From CBDBCU01 sp965242615 (GTDB taxonomy: Bacteria > Chloroflexota > Dehalococcoidia > Lucifugimonadales > UBA3495): a stretch of DNA of 64,000 bases. Shown in pieces: positions 61,238-64,000 of the stretch. Where the stretch lies: contig CBDESR010000005.1 of assembly GCA_965242615.1 (NCBI GenBank), positions 186,001 to 250,000 of the forward strand, given 5' to 3'. Position numbers and translations under genes: made by a program. How positions within the stretch are numbered: position 1 is the stretch's first letter; every line of letters begins with the position of its first letter. The notes under the pieces were generated by a model. That model made no database searches and was not told the origin of the DNA. It saw only the letters and a list, made by a program, of their open reading frames with translations.

Positions 61238-61678
61238 GTGGCGCAGGATAAGACAAGACCGCTGGTCGGTGTAGGCGTAGTGTTGGTGCGGGCGGGCCGA
61301 GTCTTTCTTGCCCTGCGCCAAGGTTCCCACGGCGCGGCTACCTGGGCGTCGGCCGGCGGGCATCTGGAGTGGGGGGAGACGCTGGAGGAGTGCGCCCGCC
61401 GGGAAGCCCGGGAGGAGTTGGGGGTGGAAGTGGGGGAACTGCGCTTCCTCTGTGTCGCCAACATTATCGCCTATGGCCGGCACTATGTGGACGTGGAGTT
61501 TCTCGGCGACATCGGCGACCAGGAACCGCGCCTTGCCGAACCCCAAGCCTTTTCCCAATACGGCTGGTTCCCCCTGGACGATTTACCCCAGCCCCTGTTC
61601 GCCGCCGTCCGCTACGCCCTCGCCAGCCTGCACAGCGGCCGCCATTACTACCCCGGCAACCCGCCGCCGCAAAAATAA
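61238..61678 (+). CDS. NUDIX hydrolase
   Basis: A 146-residue NUDIX enzyme. The 23-residue box G-x5-E-x7-REUxEExGU is intact in GGHLEWGETLEECARREARE-type sequence at about 42-64. The closest style is NUDT15/MutT-like nucleotide diphosphatases, cleaning damaged nucleoside triphosphates. The start is GTG. It is a single gene; a REP-like palindrome follows directly. Confidence 0.9.
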   Translation: MAQDKTRPLVGVGVVLVRAGRVFLALRQGSHGAATWASAGGHLEWGETLEECARREAREELGVEVGELRFLCVANIIAYGRHYVDVEFLGDIGDQEPRLAEPQAFSQYGWFPLDDLPQPLFAAVRYALASLHSGRHYYPGNPPPQK

Positions 61679-61690
61679 GCGGCCATCGAC

Positions 61691-61800
61691 TAGGTCATTC
61701 CGAGCCTGCTATGTCATTCCGAGCGATAGCGAGGAATCTAAAAATCTGGAAAGGAATCCAATGCGGGCATTTTAGATTCCGCTCTGCGGTCGGAATGACC
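61691..61800. repeat. palindromic REP-like element
   Basis: Arms 61713-61743 (GTCATTCCGAGCGATAGCG...) and 61771-61799 (...CGGTCGGAATGAC) are imperfect inverted copies; an extra half unit sits at 61691-61702. A related half element is at 31021-31057. The GTCATTCCGAGCG sequence is a common small palindromic repeat in bacterial genomes. Confidence 0.75.
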
Positions 61801-62015
61801 TGGCTATAGCGTCGGCTATCCGGAGCGTCAATAATTAGTGGGAACAAGCCCCAGTGACGCTAGCATCGAGCAAACCGGCCGGTTATCTGCTATAATAAAC
61901 ATAATGCAAAAACCGGTTGACCGGGCCGCCGCCCCCTTTACTGGCGGCCGCCGCCGTCAACGCCATCCATTCATCATCCATACATCACCCGTCCAAACAC
62001 TGCTGGGGTAAGAAA

Positions 62016-64000
62016 TTGACTATTCAGCAAACGCTTTTCACTCCCGACCCGGCTGAAACTCCCGCCGGGGAAATTTCCGCTGCCGCCGCCGGTACCAACG
62101 GCGCCGCCCATCCCGCCGCCTTGGCCGAGGGCAACGGGGAATACACCGCCAAAGACATCCAGGTCCTGGAAGGTCTCGAAGCCGTCCGCGTCCGCCCCGG
62201 TATGTATATCGGCAGCACCGACCAGCGCGGCCTGCACCATCTCATCTACGAAATCCTCGACAACGCCGTCGACGAAGCTATGGCCGGCTACTGCACCCGG
62301 GTTGACCTTTCCTTGGGCCGGGACGGGCTGATTACCATTGCCGACGACGGCCGGGGCATCCCCGTCGATGTCCACCCCACCACCGGCAAGTCCGGCTTGG
62401 AAACGGTGATGACCACCCTGCACGCCGGCGGCAAGTTCGGCGGCGGCGCTTACAAAGTAACCGGCGGCCTGCACGGCGTCGGCGGCTCCGTCGTCAACGG
62501 CTTGTCCGCCTACTTGAAAGCCGAAGTCCATCGCGACGGCCACATCCACCATCAGGAATACGCCCAGGGCATCCCCAGCTCCGAAGTAATCCAGGGCAAG
62601 CGCACCCCCAAGCACGGCACTACCATATCTTTCCGCCCCGACCCGGAGATTTTCCCCGAAATCGAGTACGATTTCGACACCTTGACCGCCCACTTCAAGG
62701 AAATCGCCTACCTGAACAAAGGGCTGGAACTCCGCTTCGTCAGCCCCTGGCACGAAACGGCCCGCAAGGGCGACATCGAGCGCACCTACTACTTCGACGG
62801 CGGCATCGCCAACCTGGTGCGGAATGTCAACAAACACCGCAGGGTAATGCAGCCGCTCCCCTTCTACTACGAAAAGACCATTGACGAAACCTCCGTCGAA
62901 GTAGCGATTCAGTATAACGACAGCTTTACCGAATCCGTCATCTCCTTTGCCAACTGCATCAACACCCAGGAGGGCGGCAGCCATCTGACCGGTTTCCGCT
63001 CCGCCCTGACCCGGGTCATCAACGACTACACCCGCCGCCACGGGTTCATCAAGGACGACCAGCCCAACCTGACCGGCGAGGATGTGCGCGAGGGTTTGGC
63101 CGCCGTCATCAGCGTCAAGCTGACCAACCCCCAGTTCGAGGGCCAGACCAAAACCAAGTTGGGCAACGCCGAAGTCCGCAGCGTCGTCGACTCCGTAGTC
63201 AGCGAAGGCTTGAGCCGCTACCTCGAGGAGCATCCCGTCGAAAGCAAGCAGGTAGTGGAAAAGTGCCTCACTTCCCAACGGGCCCGGGAAGCGGCCAAGC
63301 GGGCCCGGGAACTGGTCATCCGCAAAAACGCCCTGGACGGCTCCTCCCTGCCCGGCAAACTCGCCGACTGCGCCGAGCGCGACCCGGCCCGCTCCGAACT
63401 CTACATCGTCGAGGGCGAATCCGCCGGCGGCTCCGCCAAAATGGGCCGCGACCGCAGCTTCCAAGCCATCCTCCCCCTCAAAGGCAAGATCCTCAATGTG
63501 GAGCGGGTCTTGCAGCAGCCCGACAAAATCCTCGGCCACGACGAAATCCGCTCCATCATCGCCGCCGTGGGCGCCGGCGAAGGCGATGAGTTCGACCCGG
63601 CCAAAGTGCGCTACCAGAAAATCATCATTATGACCGACGCCGATGTGGACGGCTCCCACATCCGCACCCTCGTACTGACCTTCTTTTTCCGCCGGATGCA
63701 GGCCCTCATTGACAGCGGCTACCTCTACATTGCCCAGCCGCCCCTGTACCGCATCCAGTCCGGCCGCCGCGCCGAGTATGTCTATTCCGAGGACGAAAAG
63801 GACAAGACGCTCGCCAAAATGGAGGGCCGCCGCAACATCCAGGTCCAGCGGTACAAGGGCTTGGGCGAAATGAACCCGGAACAATTGTGGGAAACCACCA
63901 TGAACCCGGAAAGCCGCCAAATGCTCCGGGTGGACATCGAAGACATCATCGAAGTGGATGATGTATTCACCACCCTGATGGGCGAATCGGTAGCCCCCCG
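62016..64000 (+). CDS. gyrB: DNA gyrase subunit B, C-terminal end cut off
   Basis: 661 codons are visible; about twenty C-terminal residues lie outside the window. After a variable Ala/Gly/Thr-rich N-terminal extension of about 45 residues come the GHKL ATPase motifs ILDNAVDEA and TLHAGGKFGGGAYKVTGGLHGVGGSV (short motif GGLHGVG), the transducer domain, and the TOPRIM domain with ELYIVEGESAGGSAK and MTDADVDGSHI. It introduces negative supercoils with GyrA. The start is TTG at 62016, with weak GGGG upstream; a -10-like TATAAT stands at 61891. The coding strand is C-rich at third positions. Confidence 0.95.
   Translation, partial: MTIQQTLFTPDPAETPAGEISAAAAGTNGAAHPAALAEGNGEYTAKDIQVLEGLEAVRVRPGMYIGSTDQRGLHHLIYEILDNAVDEAMAGYCTRVDLSLGRDGLITIADDGRGIPVDVHPTTGKSGLETVMTTLHAGGKFGGGAYKVTGGLHGVGGSVVNGLSAYLKAEVHRDGHIHHQEYAQGIPSSEVIQGKRTPKHGTTISFRPDPEIFPEIEYDFDTLTAHFKEIAYLNKGLELRFVSPWHETARKGDIERTYYFDGGIANLVRNVNKHRRVMQPLPFYYEKTIDETSVEVAIQYNDSFTESVISFANCINTQEGGSHLTGFRSALTRVINDYTRRHGFIKDDQPNLTGEDVREGLAAVISVKLTNPQFEGQTKTKLGNAEVRSVVDSVVSEGLSRYLEEHPVESKQVVEKCLTSQRAREAAKRARELVIRKNALDGSSLPGKLADCAERDPARSELYIVEGESAGGSAKMGRDRSFQAILPLKGKILNVERVLQQPDKILGHDEIRSIIAAVGAGEGDEFDPAKVRYQKIIIMTDADVDGSHIRTLVLTFFFRRMQALIDSGYLYIAQPPLYRIQSGRRAEYVYSEDEKDKTLAKMEGRRNIQVQRYKGLGEMNPEQLWETTMNPESRQMLRVDIEDIIEVDDVFTTLMGESVAP

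Noticed and set aside
61974..63920. 648-codon minus-strand frame opposite gyrB
   Set aside because: It is the antisense of gyrB, whose motifs are complete on the plus strand; a long shadow frame is expected at this GC content.

Overview
The window is high-GC bacterial DNA, most likely from Chloroflexota (Dehalococcoidia/SAR202-like). The 16S rRNA gene reads like that group, and the gene mix fits it: a luciferase-like monooxygenase, class III CoA transferase, amidase, amidohydrolase, MmgE/PrpD, ethanolamine-type permease and many toxin-antitoxin pairs. The lineage is inferred from memory of such sequences; no alignment was run. There is no transposase, integrase, CRISPR array or recognisable tRNA, so it looks like ordinary chromosome with several accessory patches.

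Layout. 0-5.4 kb: a HigBA-like pair cut by the window edge, a small Dabb-like protein, an orphan PD-(D/E)XK protein, then a minus-strand run of CBS protein, two tandem retropepsin-like proteases (one with a destroyed active site) and a TldE/PmbA-like protein. 5.5-15.6 kb: amidohydrolase, pstC-pstA-pstB behind a four-repeat Pho box, Gfo/Idh oxidoreductase, alpha/beta hydrolase, MmgE/PrpD, a 44-residue ORF and a RadD-like helicase. 15.6-24.3 kb: a housekeeping block with rny, ymdB, PHP phosphatase, plsY and a zinc-finger membrane protein, then recA-recX, a glutaredoxin-like protein and a NYN-LOTUS RNase-like protein that seems to start at ATT. 24.4-25.8 kb: two PIN toxin modules. 25.8-28.3 kb: a glycosyltransferase/glycoside hydrolase pair. 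28.3-31.3 kb: gene-poor, with dispersed repeats, a repeat-bearing membrane protein and a novel secreted protein.

31.3-36.1 kb: cupin, a tandemly duplicated two-gene cassette (small acidic protein plus retropepsin-like protease), amidase and SLC13-type transporter. 36.1-38.1 kb: a 16S rRNA gene with its own consensus promoter, processing helix and terminator and no 23S, 5S or tRNA beside it. 38.2-45.2 kb: universal stress protein, MFS transporter, methyltransferase (again apparently ATT start), thioredoxin reductase, a PIN module and an LLM monooxygenase. 45.3-49.4 kb: a small defence island on the minus strand, higB-higA, a GmrSD-like DUF262/DUF1524 nuclease and an N6-adenine methyltransferase. 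49.5-64 kb: argS, a heterodimeric ABC exporter, CoA transferase, a second HigBA pair, an ethanolamine-type permease, a small gene with a 115-bp duplicated remnant beside it, trpS, a NUDIX hydrolase with a probably leaderless mRNA, a palindromic REP-like element and most of gyrB.

The most interesting candidates are the duplicated protease cassettes, the stand-alone 16S unit, the nuclease-methyltransferase pair, and the two genes whose frames fit only an ATT start. Non-ATG starts (TTG, GTG) are common here and were assigned from ribosome binding sites.
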